Below are positions 1 through 6,181 of a stretch of 6,829 nt of DNA, in pieces. The stretch comes from Peptococcaceae bacterium (GTDB lineage: Bacteria > Bacillota > Peptococcia > Peptococcales > Peptococcaceae). Every line of letters begins with the position of its first letter. Position 1 is the stretch's first letter. The notes beneath the pieces were generated by a model, which did not search any database, had not been told where the DNA came from, and was given only the letters and a program-made list of their open reading frames with translations. The position numbers and the translations under genes were made by a program. The stretch covers positions 1 through 6,829 of the forward strand of contig JAFNVD010000083.1 in the NCBI GenBank assembly GCA_017383785.1, in the 5' to 3' direction.

Positions 1-2
1 AA

Positions 3-1061
3 ACCGTTGCCCGTGTGCGTAAGCCGGAGTATGACCACAACAATAAATTGATGCAAAATCCTGCGCTGAATGTAGATTTGGTAATCAATCCGGAGCGTGT
101 TGCAGCAGCGGAGATTGCGAAAATTATTACAGTGCCGGAAGCGGTGGATGTAAACTATTATGCCAAAGGGAAGATTATGCTTTTGGAACTTTTGATTGAG
201 GACGGCAATCCTGTAATCGGAAAAGCGCTGAAAGATATTCACGGTGAACATCATTTTCTGGTAGCAGCTATTTTGCGCGGAGATGAATTAATCATTCCTC
301 GTGGTGATGATATTATGCTGGAAGATGACCGTGTGTTTGTCATCGGCCGTACTGATCAGATGCGTGAGATCGAAACCTATCTTGGATTCCAGCGTCGTAC
401 GGTGCATTCGGTCATGATGATTGGCGGCGGCAGAGTAGCGTTTTATCTGGCCCAGTTGTTGGAGAAACGTGGTCTGGAAGTGAAAATTATTGAGAAGGAT
501 TATAAGCATTGCAAGGTACTGGCCGGAGAATTGGACGAAGCGATTATCTTGCATGGCGATGGCAGTGATATTGACTTGCTGCAGGATGAAGGGATTCAGG
601 ATACAGATATGTTTATCACTTTGACGGAAGACGACCGTCTCAATATCCTGGTATCGTTAATGGCCAAACGCCTTGGTGCACAGAAAACCATTGCCCAGGT
701 ACGACGGTCTGACTACTTACCGTTAATCGAAGCGGTAGGGATTGACATTGCAATCAGTCCTCGTTTATTGACAGCGGAAGCTGTGCTGCGATTTGTACGC
801 AATAGTGAGTTTTTATCGATTAATGTATTGGAACAGGGGTCTGCAGAAGTATATGAAATTATTCTGACAGAACATATGAAACATATGATTCACCAGCCAA
901 TTCGTGCGTTGGGCTTGCCAAAGGGGATCTTAATCGGTGCATTGTTCCGCAACAATGATGCCATTATTCCTTCGGGGAATGACGTTCTGGAGCCCGGTGA
1001 CCGTATTATTATGTTTGTTACTGCGTCTATGGTACGCAAGGTAGAACATTTTTTACGTTAA
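3..1061 (+). CDS. trkA: Trk potassium uptake regulatory subunit TrkA (5' end missing)
   Basis: Cytoplasmic, peripheral-membrane subunit that binds nucleotides and gates the TrkH K+ channel. The reading frame is open to the window edge (T-V-A-R-V-R-K-P-E-Y, a typical end of the first TrkA nucleotide-binding domain), so about 100 N-terminal residues of a usual ~450-aa protein lie outside. The fragment has 352 codons. Visible in order: the first RCK/TrkA-C domain (roughly nt 150-380), a second Rossmann domain starting near nt 405 with the dinucleotide loop IGGGRVAFYLA and an acidic residue closing the next strand (KIIEKD), and a second TrkA-C domain (about nt 810-1050, ending in the EPGDRIIMFVT motif). 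This is the standard duplicated TrkA layout. The GTG at position 15 is an internal valine, not a start. Two trkH genes follow immediately, which supports the assignment and a shared operon. The promoter is outside the window. Confidence 0.95.
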   Translation, partial: TVARVRKPEYDHNNKLMQNPALNVDLVINPERVAAAEIAKIITVPEAVDVNYYAKGKIMLLELLIEDGNPVIGKALKDIHGEHHFLVAAILRGDELIIPRGDDIMLEDDRVFVIGRTDQMREIETYLGFQRRTVHSVMMIGGGRVAFYLAQLLEKRGLEVKIIEKDYKHCKVLAGELDEAIILHGDGSDIDLLQDEGIQDTDMFITLTEDDRLNILVSLMAKRLGAQKTIAQVRRSDYLPLIEAVGIDIAISPRLLTAEAVLRFVRNSEFLSINVLEQGSAEVYEIILTEHMKHMIHQPIRALGLPKGILIGALFRNNDAIIPSGNDVLEPGDRIIMFVTASMVRKVEHFLR

Positions 1062-1090
1062 TTTTTTCGTTGATGATGTATTTATAAAAT

Positions 1091-1096
1091 GGGGAG
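1091..1096 (+). promoter_or_regulatory. Ribosome binding site of first trkH (decides start)
   Basis: GGGGAG lies 7 nt upstream of ATG 1104. It overlaps the alternative ATG at 1089-1091, which therefore is unlikely to be the initiation codon. Confidence 0.7.
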
Positions 1097-1103
1097 AAAC
1101 ACC

Positions 1104-2642
1104 ATGCACAAAAGCTATGTATGGAGTAGTGTAGGAGGATTGCTGCTGTTCGTTGGCATTATGATGCTGGCGCCTGTAGTAACAGGCCTATACTATGGAG
1201 AAACTGAATATATGGCATTTCTGCTTTGTGCAGGTGCAGCAATTCTTTTGGGTGGGTTGCTATATTATCTGGAAAAGCCTTTAAAGCACATGCACAAACG
1301 ATTGCATATGAAAGATGGCTATGCCATTGTTACCTATGGCTGGATTGCTGTGGTGTTGTTTTCCATGGTGCCGTATCTTTGGACCGGTATGGCCGGTTCT
1401 ATCACCGATGCATTTTTTGAGTCGGTATCCGGCTTTACCATGACCGGTGCGACTGTTTTGCTAAACGTAGAGACGCAGGCAAAGTGTGTGCTTTTATGGC
1501 GCAGCATGACACAATGGCTTGGCGGTTTGGGTGTTTTGATATTTTTCATTGCATTGCTGAATGGGCAGAACCATGGTTCGCTGCAATTGTTTCGAGCAGA
1601 AGGCCTGGGAGCATTGAAACAGAAAATTCATCCGAAAACGATGGAAACTGCAACGGGTTTGGCAATCATTTATATACTGCACACAGTATTGGTGATTGTG
1701 TTATACAAGATTTGCGGTATGGGATTGTTTGATGCAGTGAATCATGGTATTACCGTTATTTCTACCGGAGGTTTTTCTACCAAAACAGCGGGTCTGAGTG
1801 CGTTTCATAGTGTGTCAATAGAATGGGTGACCATTTTTGCGATGATACTGACAGGGTTTAACTATACGTTGTTTATGCATGCCTGGAACAACAAAAGTCT
1901 TCGCGAGTTTAAGCAAAGTTTGGAATTGCGAGTATATATGGGTGTGCTGGTGATAGCTTCTGTTGTAGTCGTTTTGTTTATTCTGCCGGATTATAATGGG
2001 GACATAGCTTTGGCTGTACGACATGGCGTATTTCATGTGGTTTCCATTGTGACCACGGCAGGGTTTGTATTGTGTGACTTTACCGTATGGGCAGTACCTG
2101 CACAATTGATAATCATTCTGCTGATGTTGTGCGGTGCATGTGCCGGTTCGGTAGGGGGCGGTTTAAAAATTGACCGTCACATTATTTTGCTGCAGAAAGC
2201 CATTCAGGAAATTCGTCGCTTTTTACATCCTAACCTGGTAACACGGCTGAAATCCAGTCATCAGCTTTTGGATGATGATTTGGTGCTCAGTGTAAATATG
2301 TTTTTCTATATTTTTATTGTATTGACCATTTTCGGTACAGCGGTGCTGAGCTTTTGCGGTATTGAACTAACCGCAGCGCTGACAGCTGTGCTGAGCTGTT
2401 TAAGCGGCATTGGTCCGACAGTGGGGTTAGGTGCATCGGCAGTATATTATGGTGCGTTGCCGGCAATCTGTAAATGGACGCTGGGGATTTTGATGCTGAT
2501 AGGTCGTTTGGAAATTTATGCAGTATTGGTGCTGATTCATCCATTCCATGTGAAGATGAGAGAATCGGAACGGATGTTTTCGCTGGAAACTTTAGAGAGA
2601 GACGGTATGATTGAGCCGTTTGTGAGAGATTATGATGACTAA
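1104..2642 (+). CDS. trkH: TrkH-family potassium channel subunit, copy 1
   Basis: Integral membrane K+-translocating subunit of the Trk system (512 aa, usual length about 480-500). It shows the four-fold membrane-pore-membrane repeat. Selectivity-filter segments are SGFTMTGATV (109-118), ISTGGFSTKT (219-228), VTTAGF (316-321) and SGIGPTVG (434-441); each keeps the conserved filter glycine. The intramembrane gate loop of the third repeat is GACAGSVGGGLK (344-355), close to the family's GGCAGSTGGGIK. The family block TQWLGGLGVLIFF is at 136-148. ATG 1104 is chosen because GGGGAG at 1091-1096 sits 7 nt before it. The in-frame ATG at 1089 would add MGRNT but overlaps this ribosome site and has none of its own. 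It lies 42 nt after trkA and overlaps the next trkH, so it is very likely co-transcribed with both. It could also be described as a KtrB-like channel, but the partner is a two-module TrkA, which favours Trk. Confidence 0.93.
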   Translation: MHKSYVWSSVGGLLLFVGIMMLAPVVTGLYYGETEYMAFLLCAGAAILLGGLLYYLEKPLKHMHKRLHMKDGYAIVTYGWIAVVLFSMVPYLWTGMAGSITDAFFESVSGFTMTGATVLLNVETQAKCVLLWRSMTQWLGGLGVLIFFIALLNGQNHGSLQLFRAEGLGALKQKIHPKTMETATGLAIIYILHTVLVIVLYKICGMGLFDAVNHGITVISTGGFSTKTAGLSAFHSVSIEWVTIFAMILTGFNYTLFMHAWNNKSLREFKQSLELRVYMGVLVIASVVVVLFILPDYNGDIALAVRHGVFHVVSIVTTAGFVLCDFTVWAVPAQLIIILLMLCGACAGSVGGGLKIDRHIILLQKAIQEIRRFLHPNLVTRLKSSHQLLDDDLVLSVNMFFYIFIVLTIFGTAVLSFCGIELTAALTAVLSCLSGIGPTVGLGASAVYYGALPAICKWTLGILMLIGRLEIYAVLVLIHPFHVKMRESERMFSLETLERDGMIEPFVRDYDD

Positions 2643-4146
2643 ACAAAAAGGAAATGTGGTATGGCATACCATTGGCAAGCTGTTAATCATTGTGGCCTGC
2701 AGTATGTTGTTTCCACTGTTTACAGCATTCATATATAAAGAATCCTGCGGTATAGCTTTTGCGGTGATGTTACCGATTACATTGGCTATTGGTGTATTTA
2801 TGCTGCAGTATTTTCGTCCGTTGGGCAAGGTGCATATGTTAGCCAAACATGGTGCATTTATTGTAACCTTCGGCTGGATTTTTGCGGCCTTTTTGGGTAT
2901 GATGCCGTATTTGTTGGCAGGTACCTTTGACAATATGGCAGATGCTTTTTTTGAGGCGATGTCCGGCTTCGCTACGGTAGGTGCATCGGTATTAGATGAT
3001 TTAGACAATGCCCCAAAGGCTATTTTGATGTGGCGCAGTGTGACCCATTGGCTCGGCGGGATGGGGATTATCGTACTGTTTGTGGCATTGATGGCCAATA
3101 TGGGTGCCAGTGCTATGCAGATTTTTAAGGCAGAAACGGCAGGACCGGTAAAAGACAAATTACAGCCTAAGCTAGCGGATAGTGCTCGTATTTTGTGGCT
3201 GATTTATTTAATCAATACTACAATCACCTTTGTGGTACTCTATGCATGCGGTATGAACGGGTTTGATGCTCTTAACCATGCCTTTTCGGTAGTAGCTACC
3301 GGTGGGTTTTCTACTAAAACGGCCAGCATCGGATATTATGACAGTGTTCTTTTGCAGTGGGCAATGACCGGCTGTATGTTCATGGCCGGGATTAACTATG
3401 CGTTGTTCTTTTATCTGTATCGAACTCGTTCACTGCGTTGTTTTAAAGACAGTCTGGAGTTTAAAGTATATTTGGCAGTTACGTTAATTGCTATTTTATT
3501 GATTACCGGAAATTCGCTTTCTTATTATGGGCAAGATGTATTTACAGCATTGCGTTATGCGGCATTTCATGTGACATCTATCCTGACTACTACAGGGTTT
3601 GTGTGTTGTGACTATGAATTGTGGCTGCCGGGAGCAAAGTTTGTGCTGATTGCACTAATGCTCTCCGGTGCATGTGCCGGTTCCACCACATGTGGTTTTA
3701 AAATAGACCGTCATATTATTTTGGTAAAGCGTATGTATTATGAAACCCAGCGTTTTCTGCACCCTCGTATGGTGCGTACCGTGAAAGCCAATCAAAAACA
3801 ATTACCGGAACAAGTGGTACACAGCGTAACAACATTTTTTTATCTATTCGTAGCATTGACACTTGTAAGTACGTTTATTTTATGTTGCATGGGCATGGAT
3901 CTGCTTTCTGCATTTACAGGGTCGCTGAGCTGTCTGGGCGGTGTAGGACCGGCATTAGGGTTCTTGGGTCCTGCGGAATCTTTCTCGGCTGCACCGACTG
4001 CGGCCAAATGGTTGTTTAGTGCGTTGATGCTGATTGGCCGTCTTGAAATTTTCACAGTGCTGGCGGTATTCTGGCCGGATAAACATAGACACTTATGGTA
4101 TAAAAAAATTAAAATTACCACAGAGGCAGATAAAATTAAGATTTAA
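2632..4146 (+). CDS. trkH: TrkH-family potassium channel subunit, copy 2 (divergent gate loop)
   Basis: Second full-length channel subunit (504 aa), a tandem paralogue of the preceding gene with colinear motifs throughout. Filter segments are SGFATVGASV (111-120), VATGGFSTKT (221-230), LTTTGF (318-323) and GGVGPALG (436-443); all four filter glycines are present, so it should still conduct. HWLGGMGIIVLF is at 139-150. In the third repeat the gate loop reads GACAGSTTCGFK (346-357): two of the three consecutive glycines found in copy 1 and in most relatives are replaced by Thr353 and Cys354. The C-terminus is lysine-rich (KKIKITTEADKIKI). The gene overlaps the previous one by 11 nt (ATGATGACTAA), indicating translational coupling. 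The ATG at 2635 is an equally possible start, since the weak GAGAG at 2624-2628 is better spaced from it. It presumably shares TrkA with copy 1; specificity for K+ rather than Na+ is inferred from family membership only. Confidence 0.92.
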   Translation: MMTKQKGNVVWHTIGKLLIIVACSMLFPLFTAFIYKESCGIAFAVMLPITLAIGVFMLQYFRPLGKVHMLAKHGAFIVTFGWIFAAFLGMMPYLLAGTFDNMADAFFEAMSGFATVGASVLDDLDNAPKAILMWRSVTHWLGGMGIIVLFVALMANMGASAMQIFKAETAGPVKDKLQPKLADSARILWLIYLINTTITFVVLYACGMNGFDALNHAFSVVATGGFSTKTASIGYYDSVLLQWAMTGCMFMAGINYALFFYLYRTRSLRCFKDSLEFKVYLAVTLIAILLITGNSLSYYGQDVFTALRYAAFHVTSILTTTGFVCCDYELWLPGAKFVLIALMLSGACAGSTTCGFKIDRHIILVKRMYYETQRFLHPRMVRTVKANQKQLPEQVVHSVTTFFYLFVALTLVSTFILCCMGMDLLSAFTGSLSCLGGVGPALGFLGPAESFSAAPTAAKWLFSALMLIGRLEIFTVLAVFWPDKHRHLWYKKIKITTEADKIKI

Positions 4147-4155
4147 AAATACAGT

Positions 4156-4177
4156 AAAGATTCGCTAATGAGTCTTT
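4156..4177 (+). terminator. Weak hairpin after the trk operon, doubtful terminator
   Basis: AAAGATTC (4156-4163) pairs with GAGTCTTT (4170-4177) through 8 bp, including one G-T wobble, around the 6-nt loop GCTAAT. It begins 9 nt after the trkH stop codon, where a terminator would be expected. However, the stem is AT-rich and the sequence after it (CGCATAAAAC) has no T-tract, so readthrough into the next gene is likely. Confidence 0.3.
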
Positions 4178-4206
4178 CGCATAAAACAACCGCACTTTTC
4201 GCAAGC

Positions 4207-4212
4207 TATACT
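4207..4212 (+). promoter_or_regulatory. Possible -10 element for the PF06541 gene
   Basis: TATACT matches the sigma-70/A -10 consensus at five of six positions, 45 nt before the TTG start. No acceptable -35 hexamer is visible 16-18 nt upstream and there is no TG extension, so this is only a candidate. The gene may instead depend on readthrough from the trk operon. Confidence 0.25.
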
Positions 4213-4246
4213 CATCGTAGAATGCAGTGATGCAGAATCCATGATG

Positions 4247-4252
4247 AGGTGA
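4247..4252 (+). promoter_or_regulatory. Ribosome binding site deciding a TTG start
   Basis: AGGTGA is complementary to the 16S rRNA tail and lies 5 nt before TTG 4258. It covers the GTG at 4249, which argues against that codon as the start. Confidence 0.6.
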
Positions 4253-4257
4253 GCGGA

Positions 4258-4752
4258 TTGTCAAGACTGAAACAAGAATTTTTGATATATGGTTTTCTGG
4301 GCTGGATGCTGGAAAACTGCTACAACAAATTGGTGACAGGTAGATTTATCAAACCCAATTTTCTTCACGGTCCTATAAAACCGATGTATGGCTTTGGTGG
4401 CGTACTACTGACAGAAAGTTATCGGCGTTATCCGAGCAGTTTTCGGTATACATCTATCGTCATTCCGCTTTTCATTGAATGGTGCAGTGGAAAATGGCTG
4501 GATTGCCGCTATCAGCTGAAATATTGGGATTATAGTCGTGAAAAAGTGCAATTGGGAGGCTATATCTGCTTAAAATTTGCAATCTACTGGGTCCTATTAG
4601 CACAGCTTGTGGTGAGGACAATACAGCCTGTGCTGGATAAACTGCTTGCAGTTACGGGGCAAATGACTTTATGGCAGGCAATGTTTCGCAGTTTGCTTTT
4701 AGACTGTGCATGGACCATTTATCGGCATGAAAAAGAAATTCATCAAATATAG
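4258..4752 (+). CDS. PF06541-family (CmpB-like, 'ABC transporter type IV') integral membrane protein
   Basis: A 164-aa multi-pass membrane protein resembling the PF06541 family, which is common in Bacillota and named a putative ABC-type permease, although its transport role is unproven. Family landmarks are the opening FLIYGFLGWMLE (an F-L-G-W-x-x-E motif), the loop FLHGPIKPMYGFGGVLL, an E-W-x-S-x-x-x-D segment in place of the usual EYxTSWLLE, the WDYSREKVQLGGYICLKF block (family form WDYSxxxxNxxGxICL), and a last hydrophobic helix followed by I-Q-P-V-L-D. The start is taken as TTG 4258 because AGGTGA (4247-4252) lies 5 nt before it. The GTG at 4249 is part of that ribosome site and has no site of its own. 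The C-terminal tail is short and basic/acidic (YRHEKEIHQI). No ATPase gene is adjacent, so a transporter function cannot be inferred from context. Confidence 0.75.
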   Translation: MSRLKQEFLIYGFLGWMLENCYNKLVTGRFIKPNFLHGPIKPMYGFGGVLLTESYRRYPSSFRYTSIVIPLFIEWCSGKWLDCRYQLKYWDYSREKVQLGGYICLKFAIYWVLLAQLVVRTIQPVLDKLLAVTGQMTLWQAMFRSLLLDCAWTIYRHEKEIHQI

Positions 4753-4802
4753 TATATTTGTAATCAGAATAAAACGATTGACAAGAAAGATACAGGTGCA
4801 TT

Positions 4803-5357
4803 ATGGCAGATTATACAAACTGGTTAAAACAATGTGTATATCGATATGAAGGTGCGGAGCCAATCAAAACATTTCAAGGCGCTGGGCCGGGCAATACCTC
4901 GTTTATTTTTTACGGTACCGAGCAAGTGGATGAAACCAAACTGGTTGATGTGTTTGCACGTCATGGGGGAAAATACGGTGTGCGTGTAGAATGGATGTTT
5001 CGCCAAAGCGGACAGATTCTGGTGAGCAAATATCAGAGCGGCATTGATGAGAACACTTTGGTTCTGGAAGGCATGGGTGCCGGTGCAGAAAGTGTGCATT
5101 TTGATGATGGCGATTTGATGGAAGTGCTAACCAAGCCCAATAAGCTACAGGATACGGTAGACATTTTTGAGCTGGAAGATATCGAAATTTTAAAAAGCAT
5201 GGTAATTTGGAAACCAAATGCCCTGATTCCGATCAATGACGACGATATGATCACAGCGGTGCTCGGCCTAATGGATGAAGTGACAGCGCTGGAGGGCATT
5301 GTCAATGTGACGGCAGATTTTTGGATTCCTGATGATAAATTGGAGAAATTGCTCTAA
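4803..5357 (+). CDS. Short YebC/PmpR/TACO1-like protein lacking the N-terminal domain
   Basis: A 184-aa cytoplasmic protein that aligns by eye with the second and third domains of the YebC family (usual length about 240-250 aa). Landmarks are FQGAGPG (24-30) for the family's YEGYGPGG; ARHGGKYG..VEWMF..SGQI (52-72) for KHGGNLG..GSVSWMF..KG.I; GIDENTLVLEGMGAGAES (80-97) for the IDEDELMELALEAGAED helix; FDDGDLMEVLTKP (100-112) for DDGxYEVxTxP; and a C-terminal LMDEVTALEGIVNVTADFWIPDD (156-178) for LIDALEDxDDVQNVYxNFDIPDE. The first domain, beginning GHSKWANIKHRKAA in full-length members, is absent. An in-frame TGA at 4779-4781 shows that a miscalled start does not explain this. ATG 4803 follows AGGTG (4794-4798) by 4 nt. 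Family members act as transcription regulators (PmpR) or translation factors (TACO1, YebC). The missing domain makes a changed function likely, so no symbol is given. Confidence 0.75.
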   Translation: MADYTNWLKQCVYRYEGAEPIKTFQGAGPGNTSFIFYGTEQVDETKLVDVFARHGGKYGVRVEWMFRQSGQILVSKYQSGIDENTLVLEGMGAGAESVHFDDGDLMEVLTKPNKLQDTVDIFELEDIEILKSMVIWKPNALIPINDDDMITAVLGLMDEVTALEGIVNVTADFWIPDDKLEKLL

Positions 5358-5372
5358 ACTGCAATTGTACAA

Positions 5373-5388
5373 AATCTATAAATCTATA
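5373..5388 (+). repeat. Tandem AATCTATA repeat
   Basis: Two exact head-to-tail copies of AATCTATA. The second runs into a perfect TATAAT at 5385-5390. This is probably simple AT-rich promoter-like sequence. Confidence 0.5.
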
Positions 5389-5406
5389 ATACGACAAATT
5401 TATAAT
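5385..5406 (+). promoter_or_regulatory. Two TATAAT hexamers upstream of a terminator, possible promoter
   Basis: Perfect -10 consensus hexamers occur at 5385-5390 and 5401-5406. Neither has a recognisable TTGACA-like box at 16-18 nt. TTGTAC (5365-5370) is only 14 nt from the first. Transcripts starting here would meet the hairpin at 5420-5449 almost at once, so the role is uncertain. Confidence 0.3.
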
Positions 5407-5419
5407 ATGATGTTTTAGG

Positions 5420-5449
5420 ACCTCCGGTATAATTTACCGGAGGTTTGTT
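5420..5449 (+). terminator. Intrinsic terminator after the YebC-like gene
   Basis: ACCTCCGGTA (5420-5429) and TACCGGAGGT (5435-5444) form a perfect 10-bp, GC-rich stem with the 5-nt loop TAATT. It is followed by TTGTT, which with the last stem T makes a short interrupted T-tract. It ends the transcript that carries the YebC-like gene and separates it from the BofC-like gene. The stem and loop also contain a TATAAT (5428-5433). Confidence 0.8.
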
Positions 5450-5454
5450 CATAC

Positions 5455-5471
5455 TATGGCAAAAGCCTTTG
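5455..5471 (+). repeat. Direct repeat, left copy, upstream of the BofC-like gene
   Basis: TATGGCAAAAGCCTTTG matches 6122-6138 at 16 of 17 positions. The similarity extends with small gaps into the following TGATT and GTATA. Its inner part (5461-5471) is also the exact reverse complement of CAAAGGCTTTT at 6161-6171, the 3' arm of the terminator after the gene. Confidence 0.75.
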
Positions 5472-5499
5472 TGCTGATTTTGTATAGGATGTGAACAAA

Positions 5500-6108
5500 A
5501 TGACAGAAAAACAAAAAAATTTTTTTGCTGCAGTGCTGATGCTATGTTTGTTGTTTACCGGCTCTGCAGGGCTCGGTTATTTATTAACGGAAATAGAGAC
5601 AGGGAACTATAATTTATCTGAAAAACAAATCGCTGCAGTTGATGTGAAGCCAATCGAACCGGAACAACCTCGTACCTTTAGGTGGCGAGAACAATATGCC
5701 CTTTGTGCATTGTATGAGTTAGATTGTAAAGCAAAGCCTATGGATGTAGATCAAAGTGTAGAACAGCAAATCAAACAGTTTACATTGCATGAATTGGCCG
5801 AGGTATATCCACTGCCGGAATGGAATGTGCAGGCAGAACAGAACAACATAACGATTACACATAACCTAGATGGTTTGTGCAGTGTACACCACCATATGTA
5901 TCATTTGGGGAGCAGTGAAAATGACCAGTATGTGGCGGTCTACTATGGTCCCAGTGCTGTAGGCAGTGCGGCCGGAGCGTTTCTGGTAACCGATGTACCG
6001 CTCAACAGATTAAATGCAGAGCAAATGAATGCACTGTATGCCGGTGAATACGAATATCATTCTCAGGACGATTTGATTGCCATGCTGGATAATTTTAGCG
6101 AGTTGTAA
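5500..6108 (+). CDS. BofC C-terminal-domain-like membrane-anchored protein
   Basis: A 202-aa protein with a single N-terminal hydrophobic segment (about residues 8-29) after a short K-rich head, so it is exported and membrane-anchored or secreted. No lipobox cysteine follows the segment. The extracytoplasmic part resembles BofC: a Tyr/Cys strand (QYALCALYELDC, 65-76), the helix FTLHELAEVYPLPEW (94-108), a DGLCSVHHHMYHLG strand (124-137), then DQYVAVYYG (142-150), TDVPLNRL (164-171) and the ending YEYHSQDDLIAMLDNFSEL, matching the family pattern of VAVYxG, T-x-I/V-P-x-x-x-L and a final S-x-E/D-x-L-x-x-x-L helix. In Bacillus, BofC controls the sporulation protease SpoIVB. Many homologues occur in Bacillota in other contexts, and no sporulation gene is seen here. 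ATG 5500 is favoured because AGGATGTGA (5486-5494) matches an extended ribosome site; the GTG at 5491 lies inside it. It forms its own unit between two terminators. Confidence 0.65.
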   Translation: MTEKQKNFFAAVLMLCLLFTGSAGLGYLLTEIETGNYNLSEKQIAAVDVKPIEPEQPRTFRWREQYALCALYELDCKAKPMDVDQSVEQQIKQFTLHELAEVYPLPEWNVQAEQNNITITHNLDGLCSVHHHMYHLGSSENDQYVAVYYGPSAVGSAAGAFLVTDVPLNRLNAEQMNALYAGEYEYHSQDDLIAMLDNFSEL

Positions 6109-6121
6109 AAGAGAATAAGGG

Positions 6122-6138
6122 TATGGCAAAAGCTTTTG
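6122..6138 (+). repeat. Direct repeat, right copy, downstream of the BofC-like gene
   Basis: TATGGCAAAAGCTTTTG differs from 5455-5471 at one base and starts 13 nt after the stop codon. Positions 6128-6138 form the outer 5' arm of the terminator hairpin. Confidence 0.75.
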
Positions 6139-6180
6139 GTGATTGTATAAATACAGTTATCAAAGGCTTTTTATTTTTTT
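6128..6180 (+). terminator. Long-stem intrinsic terminator after the BofC-like gene
   Basis: The outer stem 6128-6138 pairs with 6161-6171 over 11 bp (AAAAGCTTTTG with CAAAGGCTTTT, one wobble). The inner stem 6139-6147 pairs with 6152-6160 over 9 bp (GTGATTGTA with TACAGTTAT, three wobbles), and the loop is TAAA. This gives a continuous 20-bp hairpin. A T-rich tail (6168-6180, a single A inside twelve T) follows at once. Confidence 0.88.
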
Positions 6181-6181
6181 G

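Noticed and set aside
1089..1103. Upstream ATG adding MGRNT to the first TrkH
   Set aside because: The only good ribosome site (GGGGAG 1091-1096) overlaps this ATG and is properly spaced for ATG 1104.
2592..3158. Long open frame of 188 codons on the minus strand
   Set aside because: It lies antisense to the junction and first part of the second trkH gene, whose protein family match is unambiguous. The predicted product has no recognisable domain.
4778..4783. Perfect TTGACA -35 box before the YebC-like gene
   Set aside because: A -10 at standard spacing would fall on or after the start codon at 4803, so it cannot serve this gene with a normal leader.
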